Positions 52,583 through 64,000 of a stretch of DNA of 64,000 nucleotides are shown piece by piece. A program made the translations under genes and the position numbers. The notes below the pieces were generated by a model that was not told the DNA's origin, did no database searches, and worked only from the letters and a program-made list of their open reading frames with translations. The first letter of the stretch is position 1. Every line of letters starts with the position of its first letter. The stretch comes from Paragorgia papillata (Eukaryota > Cnidaria > Anthozoa > Scleralcyonacea > Coralliidae): contig JAWNZC010000027.1 of assembly GCA_035771165.1 (NCBI GenBank), positions 186,001-250,000 on the forward strand, read 5' to 3'.

Positions 52583-53441
52583 TAAGTTTTATGTTACCTT
52601 AGCAGTGAATCATGTTGACTTCTCATTAGTTTCAATGTTACTTCACAGGAACGGCGAAAAATGCCTTCGTATCCTAGAGGACCCTAAAATATTTTTCTCT
52701 GGTTAGATTTGCTTCATATCAGCATGCATGGTCTTCTAATTAACAAGATTGTCATGCATTCCTCCATCGACACTATCAAGTGTTGCAGCCACGTTAGCCA
52801 AGATTTGATGAAACGTCTCACAAAAGAAACTTTAGTCAACTTATCCAATTTTCAGGGGAGGGCTATTCGTCTATGGGGAATAGGCATTCTGCGTATTTGT
52901 GGGGATGAAGTGCTCCCAAAAGTCACCCTCAAACCCATAGACACCTACGAATTGATGTAAATAAAAAAATCAGTCAAAAGTAGTAAATGTCCAACACGAG
53001 GATCTATTACCCCTTGGACAGGTTTAGGATGCCCTTGGGGATCATTACCCCATGGGCAAAGTCCAACATGTGGAACTTCGACCCCTAGGACATTAGACTA
53101 GAAGCCTACATGGGGATTATTACCCCTAGGACAACTAGGACCGTAACGTTGAGTTGTTGGGATGAGACTGACCACAATTTTCACCGTCCGGAGTACTTCT
53201 CCCCGAACGCTTCTCCCACAAAAACATTGCGTGTGTTTCATTGCTGTATTCTTAGTTGTCGCAAAATATGCGCATAAGGAGTTGGATCATACATACTGTA
53301 AGCCCACTTCCGTCTGTCCCTTTGTAACTCTGCCCGCTAAAGGCTCGAGAATGGCTATGCGTACCGACACCACATTCTTTAGAACAGGGATACGAAGATA
53401 AATATGTAGTAAGCATTTTCAAAATGTTTGGAGTAAATAAA
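52583..53441. other. No gene; a CCCCTAGGAC-type repeat block
   Basis: At about 53008-53130, GGATCATTACCCC-like phrases (ATTACCCC followed by T/A-GGACA) recur four times. Otherwise nothing is recognised. Confidence 0.4.
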
Positions 53442-54114
53442 TTAAGGTCTTCGTATAGGTTTTCACAGGGTCATTTCTGTAAAGCGCTCTAGATTCGTCA
53501 GAATTTATGCCACAAAAATAACATAGATATCGTTAGAAAGCTATGAATTTGTAGAATACAATGGTGTCTTTGGTTTCACGATAAACACAAACCGTTAATA
53601 GTTGTGATTTTTTAAATTAAAATCCAGAGGGCTTCACTCGGGGAGACTTAAGAACAAAGGGTTTCATTTTGTTCAAAACATTTTTTCGCAGTTCGATTCC
53701 GAGATAAATGTCAGGCAAAACGGTGTCAGCGTTTTTTTAATTTATTGCCTGGTTTGGAATTTATGACTTATTTTGTCCGAATGTTGGTCGAAAAACAGCA
53801 TTTTAAATTTTGGTCGTCAATAAAATCGGCAAAACTCGAGATATCAAAAAACGCTGACAAAGCGTTTTTCTGGGAATTTATCTCGGAATCAAACTACAAG
53901 ATAGGATTTTGAACAAAATAAAATGCTTTTTACTGAATGCAGCCCTCTGGTTTTAATTAAAAAATTCACAACTATTAACGGTTTGTGTTTATCGCGAAAC
54001 CAAAGACACCATTCCATTCTACAAATTCATAGCTTTCTAACGATATCTATTTTATTTTTGTACGAATTGAGAGCGCTTTACAGAAATGACCTGAAAACCT
54101 ATACGAAGACCTTA
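53442..54114. repeat. Large foldback element, arms ~280 bp
   Basis: TAAGGTCTTCGTATAGGTTT (left) mirrors AAACCTATACGAAGACCTTA (right), and pairing continues inward past GAAAGCTATGAATTTGTAGA and GTTTGTGTTTATCG on the right mirror. No coding sequence. Confidence 0.9.
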
Positions 54115-54128
54115 AATAAGACAGATGA

Positions 54129-54190
54129 GTTGTCCCCGAGCCCGGGCGTAGGGCCGTAGGCCCGGTGAGGGTGCTAATCTCGACATGCGT
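54129..54190 (-). repeat. End fragment of the element family seen at 39.53 and 40.93 kb
   Basis: GAGCCCGGGCGTAGGGC and GAGGGTGCTAATCTCGACA match, inverted, the phrase at 39527-39565 and the right boundary near 40940-40960. Confidence 0.6.
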
Positions 54191-54253
54191 GGACACCATT
54201 TACACGCGAAATTACACGCGAGATGAAAAGCTGAAAGTAATTCTGAAACCTGT

Positions 54254-54254
54254 T

Positions 54255-54324
<70 letters not shown>

Positions 54325-54400
54325 ATCAAATCCACAACTTGCGCGGTTCGGATAGCATATATATGTTATCAAATCCACAACTTGCGCGGTTCGGATAGCA
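54254..54400. repeat. (TG)n(TA)n tract followed by a 37 bp tandem duplication
   Basis: TGTGTGTGTG runs into (TA)n to 54320, then TGTTATCAAATCCACAACTT and onward to GGATAGCA occurs twice, separated by TATATA. Confidence 0.9.
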
Positions 54401-54504
54401 GGGTACTGGTAACAAGAAACGGTAATTATGCAAATATATAAACAGTTGGATCGGGTTTTGATTTTTAATGAAAGAAAAATTGAAATGAAAGAGAACCTTA
54501 ATTA

Positions 54505-54850
54505 TCGACATTTCATCGACAATGAGGTAAGCCTTACCTTCCAGTTTTAACTGTAAGCGTTGCAGTGGCTCACTCTGTAGGTCTTTATACTCACGTATAG
54601 GAAGTTGTGCAGCAGAGTGTAAATATGTCTGGCCATTAATACTAAATGCTGCAATACCTGTTGTTGCAGTTGTTATACAACTGTCACCACAAACCTGTTT
54701 TAAAGCAGTGATTAGGTACGTCTTACCTGTTCCTGCAGTACCACATACAATCATGTTAACTGGCTCTGGTTTCTCACCATTTTGCATAGTCAGTCAAATA
54801 ATGTAATCATGCAAATAGTCCATTGGATCACTATATGCACACTTCATGTT
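54505..54850 (-). pseudogene. PIF1/Helitron-type helicase fragment
   Basis: The minus-strand reading begins SDPMDYLHDYII (near 54830), meets a TGA at about 54795, and continues MQNGEKPEPVNMIVCGTAGT with Walker A CGTAGTGKTYLI, then TTATTGIAAFSINGQTYLHS (motif Ia) and Walker B YLIVDEMSI. After DEMSII the reading is no longer helicase-like (about 54505), so an intron or truncation lies there. These motifs fit PIF1-family helicases, including those at the C-terminus of Helitron Rep-helicase proteins. No replication-initiator domain or Helitron end is visible, so a captured or decayed fragment is likely. A genuine host PIF1-like exon cannot be excluded. Confidence 0.65.
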
Positions 54851-55990
54851 AAAAAAATCACAGCTTTATAGCACAGCTGATATAGTTCTGTCCAATTGTT
54901 TTACTGGCTAAGACAATGTTGATGGTTTAATGTTCTTAACATATCACCCAACCACATTTTTATGGATAACTTAATTATTACTTTAGCCAATATAATTATA
55001 TGGTTATTTTCCAACAATTTCAGAGACACGAGGGACTGATTTGGCCTGTACAATTAAATAGCAAACTACTTTATGGCAGACCTTCACATAGTTAGTACAC
55101 CATCTGAAGCCTGTCTCTTTCGACAGTGGTCTAGCCAGCTTTCTAATGCTACTACAATACAGTTTCTTAAAGTAACATTTTTACTTTTTAATTAGTCAAA
55201 CTTCTTCATAAATTAAAATTTGTTCTTTTGCAGTTTTACAAAACAGCTAGTGAGCTATTTTGTGATTGATCCACGCATCTGATCTTTTCAGATACCCCCT
55301 ATACATATTCAACATAATTATTGTCTCTGATAAGTTTTTATGCTTTATCTGATTGCAGACAAAGGGCATTTTTATACTTGTCATTCAATTGGACCAAGCA
55401 GGTATATTCAGCGTAGTTCACCTGACCTGAAATAGTACAGTACACATGTACAAGCTGAGGAAATGGTAGAAACTTTGGTTACTGTACTATTCAATTTGAG
55501 GAATTCTATTTAGAAAAAAATACAAACTTTATATTGACCTATGGAAGGGAAATTACTGGCTGACAGTGCATGTTTATTAATAGTATACTAAATAAATGTA
55601 TGTTATTTAAAGTAGTAGGATGCAGTGCATCAGGGTACTGTATAATTAACCTGCAATCAGGCCATATAATAATGCCTGTTACAGGTTAGGCTTATTTAAT
55701 ACTAAGGCTACGAACACGAACTGTTATTACAGTTAAAGTTTAGACACAACAGGCTATTGACCACCTAATATAACACTGGTGGGCGAGGCGTTTGCGTTTA
55801 CGTATTTCTAGTAGCGCTACATAAACAGGAAATGATGGAGCACAGATACTGTGTGTGTATGTTTCTACTCTTTTATGTTCTCGAAAAACTCGGAATGGCG
55901 ACGCGGATCGCCGCCAAACGTGTTCCGTTCCCCACAAAGTGCGTGTTTCGCAGAATATAGGCACATCATATTAGACCAAAACGCTAAGAT
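54851..55990. other. No gene recognised
   Basis: AT-rich DNA without coding signal or clear repeats. Confidence 0.4.
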
Positions 55991-56225
55991 TCAAAAAATT
56001 ACTTCTAATCATGAGCGTATCGGATCTATATATGTGATATAGACTCGCTCTAAGTTTCTCGCTGGTTTTTAACGGCTGAGATAAGCTTAATTTTCAAAAT
56101 TACTACGCCAATGAACGTATGAAGTGATTCTTTTTAGAAGCCATTTAAAAGTACGGGCTTTATCGGCTTTAATACACTCGGCTATCGCCTCGTGTTTTAT
56201 ATCCGATAAAGCCCTCCTGCGCGGT
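55991..56225 (+). repeat. Copy of the 23.05-23.29 kb repeat arm
   Basis: AATCATGAGCGTATCGGATC through CTCGCTGGTTTTTAA to ATCCGATAAAGCCCTCCTGC parallels 23080-23300 closely over the full length. Confidence 0.88.
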
Positions 56226-56255
56226 TTATAAATATTACATGTAAAAAGTTGTTGT

Positions 56256-56460
56256 GTGACAACAAAAAGAAAATAACTAATAAAATACCACGTCTTTAAA
56301 ACATTTTTCGCACAAACGTTTTCACTTTAATAAGCTCTTCAGGTGTATTGTATTGGCACCTGAAGAGCTTATTAAAGTGAAAACGTTTGTCCGAAAAATG
56401 TTTTAAAGACGTGGTTTTTTATTAGTTATTTTCTTTTTGTTGTCACACAACAATTTTTTT
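56256..56460. repeat. Inverted repeat, arms ~95 bp
   Basis: GTGTGACAACAAAAAGAAAA ... AAACGTTTTCACTTTAATAA on the left mirrors TTATTAAAGTGAAAACGTTT ... TTGTTGTCACAC on the right, with loop TGTATTGTATTG. Confidence 0.85.
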
Positions 56461-57694
56461 TATATAACCTTTACTTGTGTTGAACCTCAATCACCATTTT
56501 GTATATATATATATTGGCGCTGGCGTCTGCCATACCGCGTAATCAAGTAAACGGCTATATGATTTCAATTTTCAAATGAAAGATGACCAGCAGGTTAACG
56601 TAGACAAGCTAAAGGAAATTTGGTTTTAAATGCTACAGACGTCCATATTCAAACGAAAAGAAGAAAAAGATTTCACAGGGAACGGCGAGAGCGAAATTTG
56701 AGAACCTTTAACAATTAATGAGCTTGCTGACTAGCCCAAACAAAGCCAGCAAACTTATTGGCCTAACTGGAGACAAACAAAAACGTAAAAGGTAGCTGAA
56801 ATAAATATCTTCAAAACCCTAACCTTTCACCGTAACTAACTGAAACAAAGTTGTAGCGCGTAGTAGGAAAATGGGGCTAGCGGGAAAGGGAGAGAGAGAC
56901 AACAGCAGGGAATTTTGTCTGCGCTGTAACAAAATATCGCGGGCTCATATTGTTTTGTATCGTCTGTGGCGAAATTTTGAAAATGTGGAGAAGGTATGAC
57001 GACCAAGATATCTTCAAGATTTACTAACAATCTGTCGGTCCAACCACAGTTTTAAACTATGTTGTCCAATTAGTGGAGACACTGACGTTCTTCTGATAGG
57101 TGAAGAAGACATTTAGCCAGGAAGGTGTATAAATATCGAAGATGAAGTGATGGTACGAAGAAGCCGCATTGGAGTCAAATTGATAGCGAATGTTCGATCG
57201 ACTATAACTCGAAATCTGCCTTCTTCCCCAAAATTTAAATGCTGGTTTCATTTTATTCCAGTACTGCTTTAGATATCTGAGAGGCGTTTCGTAATGGGAA
57301 AATTAGGGAAAGTGGGTAAAGTATGTATTTATTCCTTTCATCCGACGACTTGTTTACTAGTTAGTGCTGTCTTTAAAACGTACTCAGATTCTGTCTTATG
57401 TCGAGCAAGACCTCTTAACTGCCACAATGTTGTGCTAAATTTATGTATAATTCCGTTCGTACATAGAAATATATAATAAGTTATTTTGTCTTACTCAGAT
57501 CTTACAATAAAGTTCGACATGCCTACGCCACTAATTCCAATGCGGCGACGACATGCAAATATTGTCAATTTCTGCAAAATCTGCTCGATTGCCTCATAAT
57601 GTTTTTTACCGATTGTCAGTCTTTAGTTGATTTTCTTAAATTTTAACGACACTTTTTTGTTCTAAAAATTGTGGAAATGGGGCTTTGAGCTCAA
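56461..57694. other. No gene recognised
   Basis: No coding, RNA or repeat structure seen beyond a short (TA)n at about 56502. Confidence 0.4.
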
Positions 57695-57870
57695 TTAAAC
57701 TGCGTGCATTTGAAGCCACGGGCATGTTGACCACAACGTACTCAAGTCGTTGTCACCCAATTTAATATCGTACGATTCACTAAAATATCTTTCTATTTCT
57801 TCACGTTGTGGGAGGCTGCTTCTGACTGTTTCCAGTGTCCTTTCAGAAGCCGTTTTACAAACTATACACC
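57695..57870 (-). CDS. Coding-like exon with a Cys pair, unknown
   Basis: A 58-codon minus-strand frame reads CIVCKTASERTLETVRSSLP, QREEIERYFSESYD and ends WSTCPWLQMHAV. The CxxC at the start and the single C after TLWST could be zinc ligands. The composition looks coding, and the layout recalls the N-terminal zinc region of some cnidarian transposon-encoded proteins. No start codon is in frame nearby and splice sites are not certain, so it may be an isolated exon or a relic. Confidence 0.3.
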
Positions 57871-58792
57871 TTTTTCAGGGGGGAAATAAGGCCATAAAGG
57901 TTGTGGGGGGAAAAAATTACCGCCATCTTTGTTTATGTTTTTTAAGTCCCCAGACTCCCCACGACAACTCGCGCGACGCATGCGCATACAAAATTCCCTG
58001 CTGTTGAGAGAGACACCCTGTCCTCACCTAGAGAGATGGACTTGATCCAAGTCTACTTGAACGATTGCCCTGCTTTTTAAATCTGACGCTATACTTACCA
58101 TTGCCTGGACCATGTTGTGAGTCAAGCGGAAAGGAACGCATTCGGGGCATTCAAACGTTTCTCCCTAGGGAAGCAAAAATAAACACAACATGACAGGATA
58201 TAATTATGCAAGATAAAATTGCATGTACTGTGTAATTTACATGAACTAGAAGAAGACAATCTATTTAATTGGGCTATGCCACCATATTTTTAGCAATTAC
58301 AGAAACAAAATAATGTCACACTTTATAAACACTTATTTACTGGCACCGAGGGTAACAGTGCGTTTTGTGTCTCCGAGAAGGTTCTAGACACACTGTATTC
58401 CCAAGGTACCAGTCTATGAGTGTTCTGGTATATAAAGTGTTAAATGACACCAAAATGTTGAGTAAAACCTTCGGACATTGTTTTAAATGAAGAGAAACTG
58501 CATGCAAAAAAAAACCCAGTTCTGACAATTAACATCCGGTTTTCATATTTCTCTATCATATTTTATATACTTTAATGGTGACGTACAGTCCGTTCTGCGC
58601 ATGACCGACATGGAGTCCCCAAAACATGACATTCGTAGATAATTACATGAAGTACTCAGCTCAATGTAAACCGTTAGGAGCAAAGCTTACAATCTTTAAT
58701 AAGGTATCTTATTAAAGTACATAAATAAAGTATATAAATAAAGATGTAAACATTAGTTTCGTACATGCGCAGAACGGACTGGACGGCACCTT
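57871..58792. other. No gene recognised
   Basis: An inverted phrase pair GCGCATG.CCGACATG / TCGTACATGCGCAGAACGGAC (about 58595 and 58757) marks a small foldback at about 58570-58795. Confidence 0.4.
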
Positions 58793-59045
58793 TAAATGCA
58801 TTCATAATTCATGAAGAAAATAAAAAGGAAATCCGTACCATGTCCGTAGCTGATAAAAAATACTCCTGATATACATAAATTTTACATTTAAATTTCTCGG
58901 CTTAGACAACGTTGTTTCCCGAAATTCACACGCCAATGACATTCATTTACCAAATAGGTGATTTTTTAAGCTATTTAAAATATTCGAAATACGTGTTTTA
59001 TCAGATCTAAAACACAGCTGCTCATGTTTTGAATATTACATAACA
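58793..59045 (+). repeat. Divergent copy of the TTCATGA repeat family
   Basis: CATAATTCATGAAGAAAA to GATCTAAAACACAGCTGCTC parallels 59570-59850 with many differences. Confidence 0.55.
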
Positions 59046-59569
59046 ATTCTAGATTACTTAAAAACGTAAAAGAGAACCTTCACAGAAGTACGCATGATCA
59101 AAATTACGCAAAACACACTGTTTTCCCGAGGTACAAGCAAATAAGTCCTTACACAAATTGGCCTAAACATGGTTACTGGCTGGTCAATTTTTTTTTATCA
59201 ACATTTTTTATATATTGAGTAAAATCTTCAGATATTGTTTTTAATGAAAGAAAACTGGAGAAAACAAAGACAAACTGAACCTCACCATCTACTTCCGGTA
59301 TTGATATTTTTTCCCTAGGGAAAAATAAATGTAATGATACTCGCTGGGTTACGCGGGAAACATCACGATTTTCGGACCGCCATGCGACGACCGCTTGCCC
59401 AATCAGAGAGCTAGAAAAACGGACTTTGACACTTGATATATAACAATTTGTCTTAAAGGTTCAGAAATCATATATAGTTGTTAAATAGTTAGTTGTTAAA
59501 GTGGATCCATACTGTACATAAATGTACAGTTTTAATTTTGCAGTTTGCAGCTAAGAATATAAACTTCAA
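59046..59569. other. No gene recognised
   Basis: AT-rich; nothing supported. Confidence 0.4.
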
Positions 59570-59850
59570 AAACTCATTAATAATTCATGAGGAAAACACA
59601 CAGGAAAATCATGACCGTGACGTGTCTTTATATGTCATAGAGACACGCTCGCTATTTTCGATGAACTTTTTCTTCGATTTTGCGGCTCAGGCAACTTCAA
59701 TTTTCAAAATTGATTTCCATATGAGCTTATTATATGGATAGTTTTGAAGCCATTTAAAACATTCGCAGTAGGTGTTTTATCGGATCTAAAACACTCGGCT
59801 ATCGCCTCGTGTTTTAAATCTCATAAAACACTGCTGCTCATGTTTTAAGT
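59570..59850 (+). repeat. Member of the TTCATGAGGAAAA repeat family
   Basis: CATTAATAATTCATGAGGAA through GAAGCCATTTAAAA to CACTCGGCTATCGCCTCGTG is collinear with the arm at 23050-23290 but diverged. Confidence 0.75.
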
Positions 59851-61086
59851 GATAAATGCCCATAAAGATCGGCCGCTCATATTTTAACTTACTTATCAAA
59901 TTCTACGTGTAAATGATGAACACTTTGTTTAAGAGTCGTAGAAAAGGTTGGATAAGATCATTTACCGTCAGAAAAAGCTTAATTTGAGGTACTAGTGCCT
60001 ATTAACTTTGATAAAACCTTGATGTTTTATTAATCAATGTTTTATCCGTAGTTAAAGATGCTGATTAAACATTCATTTCTTTTGAATTTTCTACATGAAT
60101 TATTAGTGGATTTCGTAAATAGTACATAAACAATCAACGCTAAAAAAAGCATTTTACTACCACATCTTGCAATAGCCAATTAGGGCAACAGTGTTGATAC
60201 ATATGAGTAAGTACAAGTTAACTGTAACAACTATAAAAAAGCTGCACTGGACAGTCAAGTAATTATAGCAAGTCTGAAAGTAACTGCAAGGTTAAAGTAC
60301 GATTGCAGTAAAACATTTTGAAGTTTTCCCTTAAATTTTCAATTCCTGAAATAAAAATTAATATTTGATTTTATCAATTTCCACAGGACCAACAAATATA
60401 ATGTTAAATTTTCTCATAGTATATACAAAATGGTTTTGAAGCTCGACAAAAGTAATTGATTTATGTTTTTATTCAGGTTTATGGAAATTTCTGCAATTTC
60501 ACGGTTACTGAACATACTATGTTTTCTGTATAATGAAGCAATCATCAATCAACCGCTTTGAAGTTTGCCGGTTTTCCAAACCATGTTTATTTTCTATTAA
60601 CTATGATTTTCCATAGTTATAGTCCTTATCTTGTTAATTAAACTGTCGAAAATACACTTCGAATGGGCAAAAATGGTGTTTCACGTTTTTAAACAGATTT
60701 TTTCAAGTCAATCGTTTTGCTCTATTTAGCAAGTTTCACTAGTACTTTGAACTACTGTACCTCCTTTTTAAGCTTTACTTTACGTAGTGTTTTATGTTCA
60801 CTATAATTCCCCACAACCGAAAATATAATATATTTAATGAAAAGAGGTATATTATTAATGAGGCCCCATTCGCTTCGGGTCATTTAGTAAAATTCCCTTG
60901 AACCATGTTTACGGAAATTTCTGCCGACATGAGGTTCAGCCTTTGAGATGCTTTGAATAACGAGGGGACGTTTTAATACTTCAAATTTTCCTCCTTGAAA
61001 TTCATTTATACAGGTCGTATTAGAAATAATACGACCTAGTTTGACGTCAGTTTAGCTAGTATTAGAAGAAATGGGTTTAATGAGGT
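59851..61086. other. No gene recognised
   Basis: AT-rich DNA. GATGTTTTATTAATCA with an imperfect inverted partner (60020-60120) is the only structure noticed. Confidence 0.4.
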
Positions 61087-62013
61087 ATATTTAACAGTTA
61101 TACCATGAGCTCCAGTTGTATATGAGCTCATAGCCAACGAGGCGCTTCGCCGAGTTGGCTATTAGTTCGTACGCAACGAGAGCGAATGGTATAACTGTTT
61201 TATTATATAGCCAAGCACTGTACAAGAGACAAAATTACAGCGAAATGTTTGAAACAACAAACTTCCGGCATAGGCAACTAATACTTCCGCCATGCGTAAT
61301 GATGCATTCACATGCATAGAGTTTCTCGCTGAGCTGTTCGGTAAAACAGCTTCGAAATGTTGTATCAATGAGTAATGTTACTCGAGAGGCAAAAAATGTG
61401 TTAAGCAGATCAACAAAAAAAGATTAAAAGGTACGTTTATGAAGTCAATAGGTGGGTCAGTTGTTTATATTAGCGTTGCTGTCGTGAAAAAGGTTTTGGT
61501 TTCATGCAAAAATGAAACTGAAACAGCTTCGGCAGTGAAACTAAATTACTTAGTTGGTTGTTTTTGAAAAAGAACATGCTTTTTACTACTCCAAATGCTT
61601 ATCTTAATAAAAAAAGTCTCTTTACTGGTGAGCTCCTACGAAATGTGTGTTGTAAGCTTGATTTTAACCGTGAGTTTCCTTGTTTGGCAACAAATTAATA
61701 TCAACCCGTTAATTTAGTCGGGTTTTTGAAGTAAAACGACGTAATTTTTAGGTGAATTTTACCATTTAACATGCTAAATTGTGTATTTCGTAATGTATTT
61801 TTACAGAATGTTGTTTTTTTATACATTGGTTTGAGGGTGTTGATGTTTTTCTGTACAAAAATCCGTCAATTTCAACTCTTTTCGGCAGTTTAAAAAAAAC
61901 ATGCCACCATCTTGTTTTTCCTCTACTAGCAGGATATGAGCTGATAGCCTGGTAGTAGGGAACCAGATTACGCAAAAGCTCATATCCGATAGCATGCTAT
62001 ATAATAATAGTTG
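61087..62013 (+). repeat. ~0.9 kb dispersed repeat with hairpin ends, copy 2
   Basis: Collinear with 33350-34258 from TTAACAGTTATACCAT to ATAGCATGCTATATAATAAT, with scattered substitutions and small indels. Both terminal hairpins are kept. Confidence 0.85.
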
Positions 62014-62077
62014 TTAATAGATCTATAATTAAGAACAAGGGAAATTTCGGTAAACATGATTCATATTTATAAGTAAT

Positions 62078-62450
62078 AACATGACTTGGGGGAAATTAGC
62101 GATTAAATTTCCCGCAGCCGAGGGAAGGTTTGTGAAATTCCGGGGGCCCTCGGACTTTTACAAATCTTACCGAGGCAAAGGGGAAATTTAATCGCTAATT
62201 TCCCGAAAAGTCATGGTATTAGTTTGTAATATTATGATCGCCGAGGAAAACATTGAGAATCTTACCGACAGGAAATTTACACGATTGATCAGAGAAGTTG
62301 CATCTAATTTTCCGGTGCATGTTGATGAGGAAAAATATATGCAAGTGGGAAATTTAGAAGAAGACAAAGGATTTCTTTGTCTTCTAATTTTCCCTCACAA
62401 CATGCACGGGAAAATTAGAAGACAAAGGAAAAATTTCCCTCTTGCATGAG
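62078..62450. repeat. Foldbacks rich in GGAAATTAG / CTAATTTCC
   Basis: GGGAAATTAGCGATTAAATT (62090) mirrors AATTTAATCGCTAATTTCCC (62190). A second pair, GAAGACAAAG/CTTTGTCTTC with flanking GGAAAATTAG phrases, lies at 62300-62425. Confidence 0.75.
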
Positions 62451-62900
62451 CAATGAGGGAAATACGAGGTTTACATTTCCTCGGAGAACAAAAGTGGTAT
62501 TATATTACGTATAATACATTGTACTTTTAATGATCCTAGCTTGCCTTTTGTGCGAACTGAAAGACATAAAAAATTCGTTTTATTTTCGGCAATTCAATTG
62601 TAAAATCATTTTCGCTAGGCATGTTTAAGCAAATGCCTTTCAAACACTTTTTCGAACAATGATTTCTCTCATTGTACAGAGTTCAGTATACAAACCTTGT
62701 TAAACAAACAATTGAAGTCAACATGAACGCAATCACCATTAGTTGAGTCAAATAAAACATTTTCACCATGTCGATCACCAAGACCAAGCATGTATCCAAC
62801 CATTGACATAACCGCTGCAGTATGACAATAAGCAAGACGACTATTGTACCTTTAAATTGGAATATGCGTTAACATACTCATTAATAATTCATGAAGAAAA
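62451..62900. other. No gene recognised
   Basis: No coding or RNA structure supported. A further TTCATGA repeat start (ATTAATAATTCATGAAGAAA) lies at 62880. Confidence 0.4.
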
Positions 62901-64000
62901 GACATGGTCTTGGGTGAAGGACATGATAGGAAGAGCAAATTTTAAAATATCGATCAAGAAGGGCATAAACAAGACCACCTTTAAAAGATAATGGAATAAA
63001 ACGTCAAAATTAGTGAATAAACCAGTGAAGGTCGGTTTACGTGGAAAAGCCATTACTGGAGCGATTTTTGAGATAATCTAGAAATGGAAGTTTAGAATTA
63101 GTCTCCAACACACTAGTAAACGTAATAATAGGATGCTATGAGTTAAGACAACTATATTAACTATGGTTAGGACCGGATATAATCTTTAAAAGGACGAACA
63201 TGGCCACGAGAACGAACAATAACAAAACAATCATCAACATAGCGGCGATAGTGGTTTAAATTCAAGTGGACAGTTGGCTAACCAACCACGTTGATGAAAG
63301 GCTAAGAAAATATTAGCAAATAGAGGACCAAGAGGAGAGCCCATGGCCACTCCATCCAGTTGCTCAAAATAAAGACAGCTATTAAATAGAAAGTGACAAT
63401 TCTTAACAGACAAACATAAAAGTTCGCGTAATTGGGAAACGGAAAAGCCGTTAAAAAGTGTCGCATTCTGATAAGCCTTGTTAACAATGATGTCAAAATA
63501 GTTTCATTTAGCGGTGCGTTAGTGAAAAGTGAGTTGACATCGAAACTGGCCACAAAGACGTTATCGGCATCAACACTAAGGCCACGCAAATTATCAAGGA
63601 AAGAAAAGGTATCAGCAATAATTAAAGGACTGGATAAGAGAGTTGTGAGAATAGAAACAAGGTATTTAAGGTAATACAATCTTAGAGTGGGTAGAGATAG
63701 CAGAAAGAATGGGGCTGAAAGGAAGGTTGACTTTATGTACTTGAGGCAAGCCGTATAAAATACCCGGTCTAGAGCCGGATGGTGCGATATCTTTAAGTTT
63801 CGTCCTGAAATTATCTTGGCTAAAACCAGAATCTTTATGGATAGTTGCTTTGGTAAGTTGTCGGTGAGAAAATCGAAAGGTACAAGAATGTCACAATAGT
63901 CAAATTTGTTTAAAGTTACTTTGAAGTTTACTATGAACAGAGAAAAACATCCGCGAAGCTACCTCCTTAGTCTTAAGAACGACAACTGTACAACTGATGA
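62900..64000 (-). pseudogene. Canonical Penelope-type reverse transcriptase fragment
   Basis: Read on the minus strand with several frame changes: DTFSFLDNLRGLSVDADNVF, then RT motif A (VASFDVNSLFTNAPLNETI, near 63530), the SFDV region followed by Leu-rich sequence, motif B (LDGVAMGSPLGPLFANIFL reading, near 63320) and motif C (RYVDDCFVIVRSRG, near 63220), ending near 62900-63150 with poorly conserved sequence. The SLFTN and RYVDD signatures are those of typical Penelope/Neptune elements and differ from the FYP and YRDD of the ORF at 23.3 kb. The fragment runs off the right edge. Stops and shifts make it inactive; catalytic DD codons remain. Confidence 0.8.

Noticed and set aside
56296..56395. 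Possible hammerhead (CTGAAGA ... GAAA) in the inverted repeat
   Set aside because: The core and a weak stem II are present, but the strands flanking the core do not pair as stem I and stem III is the gapless palindrome AACGTT; kept only as an inverted repeat.

Overview
The window looks like one piece of an AT-rich metazoan invertebrate genome, most likely a cnidarian. That assignment is an inference from the mix of elements: Penelope-like retroelements with hammerhead ribozymes, Polinton-type genes, PIF/Harbinger, Ty3/gypsy, CR1/L2-type LINEs and a 5S-rRNA-derived SINE. Genes carry spliceosomal introns, there are long (TA)n tracts, and nothing looks bacterial. No complete single-copy host gene is recognisable. 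The only host-like candidates are two unfamiliar minus-strand exon groups in the first 1.8 kb.

Layout. 1-1.8 kb: minus-strand exons of unknown function, then a SINE-like tail (1.17-1.23 kb) and a ~470 bp direct tandem duplication (2.2-3.2 kb). 3.3-17.7 kb: a decayed protein-primed family B DNA polymerase gene (Polinton/adintovirus type) with a small zinc-finger-like gene reading away from its 5' end. This gene is split by a PIF/Harbinger transposon (5599-16197). The Harbinger transposase intron is in turn occupied by a second 6.1 kb transposon (6598-12698). That inner element has 44 bp perfect terminal inverted repeats, a TAA target duplication, a multi-exon RNase H-fold (DDE-like) protein with a SAP-like tail, and a divergently transcribed SAM-domain protein. 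I could not match it to a named superfamily, and it is my best candidate for something undescribed.

17.8-25.6 kb: a broken Ty3/gypsy pol, a Penelope-like fragment interrupted by a hAT-type MITE with an 8 bp target duplication, several (TA)n tracts abutting Penelope ends, a 5S-derived SINE, and one Penelope-like element with an intact 624-codon RT plus GIY-YIG ORF. Hammerhead ribozymes with matching architecture sit at 15.4, 21.2, 21.4 and 25.5 kb.

25.6-42 kb: foldback repeats, a decayed LINE holding a solo LTR, then a second LINE (30.5-41.8 kb) split by at least three later insertions. 42.3-47 kb: a second block of Polinton-type genes (zinc-finger-like protein, packaging-ATPase-like, small conserved protein, adenain-like protease, capsid-type candidate), all broken, with a deleted Ty3/gypsy copy between the ATPase and the rest. 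47-64 kb: mostly non-coding, with a palindrome carrying a hammerhead-like core, pentamer satellites, a LINE fragment whose 3' tail matches the SINE, large foldbacks, a PIF1/Helitron-type helicase fragment, a second copy of a ~0.9 kb repeat and a canonical Penelope RT fragment at the right edge.

Read as a stratigraphy, the DNA polymerase gene is oldest, Harbinger landed in it, and the 6.1 kb element landed in the Harbinger intron. The only functions likely still available are the Harbinger transposase and its Myb-like partner, and the Penelope-like ORF. Exon boundaries and family names are read by eye; no database search was possible.
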